Assembly: GCA_008933995.1 (NCBI GenBank)
Contig: WARS01000043.1
Coordinates: forward strand, 4,144,001 to 4,208,000
Source: Datnioides undecimradiatus
Lineage: Eukaryota; Chordata; Actinopteri; Lobotiformes; Datnioididae
Length of the DNA: 64,000 nt
Reading direction: 5' to 3'
Shown: piece after piece, positions 61,431 through 64,000 of the stretch
Position numbering within the stretch: position 1 is the first letter of the stretch
Layout of the letters: every line of letters starts with the position of its first letter
Translations under genes and position numbers: made by a program
Notes under the pieces: generated by a model
The model's input: the letters and a program-made list of their open reading frames with translations, nothing else
Database searches by the model: none
Told to the model about the DNA's origin: nothing

Positions 61431-61658
61431 ATGGAATTGATTTATAACTCCATTTCCTGCAGGGGAGACTTGTGGACTTTTATTGCCGAGGAGGAGCCGA
61501 GACCCTTGTGTGCGCTCAACAGCCTGAAGTGGTGGGAGAGCGGCTTCAAAGTGCGACTGCGTCTGCAGCTCTGTTGCGAACTGAGCAACCGGGTCCTGTG
61601 CCATTATGGAGCCCCTCCGGAGAAGAAGAGAAACCTAATCAAGACGCTGGTAGTTTAG
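61431..61658 (+). CDS. Hypothetical exon-like open frame
   Basis: From an ATG at 61431 the frame stays open for 75 codons. At 61452-61462 it crosses a good acceptor-like site (CATTTCCTGCAG), after which the codons read GDLWTFIAEEEPRPLCALNS and continue with a Trp/Leu/Arg-rich part, KKRNLIKTLVV, and a stop at 61656. It could be an internal or terminal exon starting at 61463, or GTAGTT at 61648 could act as a donor. A second + frame is open for 91 codons over the same bases, which weakens the case. No family is recognised. Confidence 0.18.
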   Translation: MELIYNSISCRGDLWTFIAEEEPRPLCALNSLKWWESGFKVRLRLQLCCELSNRVLCHYGAPPEKKRNLIKTLVV

Positions 61659-64000
61659 ATACAGTTTCAATTTCACCTCCACCAAATGCTAAATGCTTAA
61701 AAGATCGGTATCCATGCCTCTTCCCATTCCTCTGGCTGGATAATTAGCAGTAATTTAGCAGCCGTTAACAAAACTAGTATCCACACGAGCTTGTATGCAA
61801 ATAACATTGACACAAGTAAGGAGGTGGTTGGCTGAGGAGCTTAACAACTTGAGATTACATCAGTTCAGTTTCTCTGGGGATAATGTGGATGACTCTGCAG
61901 GCCAATGCCAATATTCAGTACCATCGCAGGTAGTTATGCTTAATGTTTAAGCGGCTTTACCAGTGCAGTCCCTGTGTATAAATGCAGGTCAAGCAGTATA
62001 AAGAGTGGGAGAGGAGGTCTGGGTGCGTGGATGGGACTTAAATCCTGGATCGCTGATGCTCGAGTCCCCAGTGAAATCAAACCGTGTGACCGTGAATGCA
62101 AATACTGTATCTAACTGACGCACCAAACATTTGCATCAGAGCAACTGGCTTTTCCCAGCTTAACGACGTGTTTTACGTGAGTTCGTCTGTGCAAAGAAGC
62201 TTCGTTGTGTAACTGCACACCAATGATCGTGCATGCAAAAATCTGCAATGCTTGCAATAAGCTGAGGAGAGGGAACTTATAATATAAAAAATGTAATAGT
62301 AATGAATTTCATTTGACAGACCACACCCACAAATGTCTCAGGAAAGCTGAACGTTTCCTTCTGCAGCCGTGCATCGTTAAAAGTGCATTACTGCAAGAGC
62401 CGACGACTTCGTTTGCATACACTGTGACTTTGGGCTCACTCTAAAGTTAAACACTAACTAAACTTAAGCTCATGTGCTCATAAACTGAGGCCTGAGAGGC
62501 TACAAGTCTTGATTTTTCTGTCTTGGCTCTGAGGAAACTGCGCTGAGATCTTGTCTACGGCCTCATTTGTGGACCTCCTCACCAAGGTGCAACGCCCAGA
62601 AGCAGCTGAGAATTAGCAGCAAGAGATTTATGTTTTTTCATCCAGGGAAAGCAAGGAGATAGCGCTTAATAGTTAAACTTAATACTACTGCTGCTGCCTC
62701 TACCATGCTAATAAGAGGAGGCTGTCCCTGGGTCGGGGGTTGAGCATAAATCACTCAACATCTGTTGCAGGAGGCAACGAGGAAGAGTTTGTTTCCCCGT
62801 GCTCTGCAAACCGAAGTTCTCTGACGTCTCAAGTGAATGAAAATACTGATTTACGTACCAACCGAGGCACTAAATAAATCGATGTGTCCAATTATTCTTT
62901 TTTCACAAGAACAACAGAAAAGCAAGTAGCGCCTGACACGGCCGACCTTTGAAAAGGGAAATTTTCCGACGTGTGAGTGAAATCAAACGACGAGCTCTGC
63001 AGCGTGTACGCTGAGAGGCGACGGCGGCAACCTTTGGAAACAACCTCATTCGAAAATCAAACCTGAGCTCGCGCAATGAAACCGAAAATGTCAAAACATC
63101 ACAATCAATTAATTTTTAATTTGTTTTAATGTCGGCTGCTTTTTTTTTTTTTTGGGGAGCTGGATTCAAGCCCAGCTCTGAAGTCGCTGCCATCCCTAAT
63201 CCATCCTCCATTATCTTTTCAGAGGAGCCGTTTGATGTGAAAAGGTTTTCCGATACCGATATCACAGACCCACTTATGACAAACAAACTGCAGTGAGAGA
63301 GATGCAGCCTGCGTCGCTTTGATGTCCCAGCTGGGAGGGGGGTTTTTTGGGGGGGTGGTGGGGAAAAACAGGCCTGCAATCACGATTTGAACAACACAGC
63401 GCATTCTGTTTACAGCCCTTTTCGCTTTTATTGAAGAGATGTTTAAAATTCCTTCGGAGCAAAAAATAAAAATGTAAAAAATGCAACAACAGCCATGTTG
63501 AGATGAAAAACAGACTGACAGAAACAGTAACATGTGATTTACATTGAAGGAAGGTCTCTGCACATATACCTCCTAAACGAATGCCATGCAATGGGGTGCG
63601 ATCCGTGACTGCAGGTCACGTCTAGGTCTCACAAATCAGGGATGATGTTGCCTCCCAAACCAGAAACACACTGCATGTCTCTACCTCTGCTTCCATGTAT
63701 TGGTTTTTTTTTAAATTATTTTTTATTTTAATTTTACACACAGGGAGCAGCAGCCGGAGGCCTGCCGCGGCTGCCGTTTGAATGCAGAAACACAAGACGA
63801 TGAAAAATTATATGAAATCACTTTATTCTCAGAGTGTGCGGTGATTCCATTTTTGCAGGAAAGTTACAGACTGAAATATAATCTGTCTAAAATGGCATGC
63901 AGTGAGGCTAACAGGTGGAGCTTTGAAACACAGAGAAGACACGAAAAACGACTTCATCAACAACCTTGCCTACGTCGCACACCATAAGCATGCATACATT
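61659..64000. other. Unique stretch, no identified gene
   Basis: 61659-61960 continues with words such as GATAATTAGCAGTAATTTAG near 61738 that look regulatory. T- and G-rich runs lie at 63140-63154 and 63336-63365. Frames of about 100 codons on the - strand at 63116-63591 cross these runs and are not credible. No RNA gene or transposon is recognised to the end of the window. Confidence 0.4.

Noticed and set aside
1..64000. tRNA, rRNA, snRNA, CRISPR, operon or bacterial-type features
   Set aside because: I scanned by eye for tRNA B-box-like words, and for spaced direct repeats other than the 75-bp array, and found none with supporting structure. The 75-bp array has no unique spacers, so it is not a CRISPR. 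A covariance-model search would be the decisive test for RNA genes.

Overview
The window looks like nuclear DNA of a ray-finned (probably percomorph) fish. The evidence is moderate GC content with scattered CpG-dense islets, several long (CA)n/(TG)n tracts, TTAGCATGCTAAC-type minisatellite sequence, and worn copies of interspersed repeats that I recognise from fish genomes. There is no bacterial or viral gene organisation. Most of the many short open frames are chance frames, and many of them have no ATG.

No protein-coding gene can be identified with confidence. I read the window as a gene-poor stretch: intergenic DNA, the long introns of a large gene, or both. The best hint of a gene is a CpG-dense segment at 27,390-27,560 with a well-placed ATG, 28 open codons and a GTGAGT donor, which could be a first coding exon. 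Weaker candidates are a CpG-dense ATG-initiated frame at 50,554-50,919, a frame behind an acceptor-like site at 61,431-61,658, and a CCAAT/TATA promoter-like segment at 20,995-21,140 followed by a short signal-peptide-like frame.

Layout. 1-7 kb: a CpG-rich left edge, unique sequence and one regulatory-looking block at 3.5-4.1 kb. 7.0-7.4 kb: a minisatellite with an exact 75-bp period. 12.2-16.5 kb: three old interspersed repeats (an L2-like LINE end, a self-inverted element and a common fish repeat). 16.5-27 kb: mostly unique sequence without clear genes. 27.4 kb: the candidate first exon. 28-45 kb: mainly unique sequence with microsatellites, CpG-rich islets at 31.4-31.9 and 36.8-37.2 kb, an ATTA-rich block at 35.2-35.8 kb and an RTE-like LINE 3' end at 44.9-45.1 kb. 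45.9-64 kb: the densest set of blocks that look like conserved non-coding elements (45.9-46.9, 48.7-49.0, 53.7-53.9, 56.4-57.7 and 60.4-60.7 kb), interrupted by a reversed L2-like LINE end (51.7-52.0 kb) and a fish repeat carrying a CTCF-like core (58.1-58.4 kb).

The supportable picture is regulatory and repeat landscape rather than a set of cooperating genes. The regulatory blocks are called by eye from composition and motif content. Conservation, expression and exon status could not be tested here. I did not find a previously undescribed biological system. The points most worth a second look are the orphan first-exon candidate, the CpG-dense islets, the exact 75-bp minisatellite and the repeat-borne CTCF-like site.
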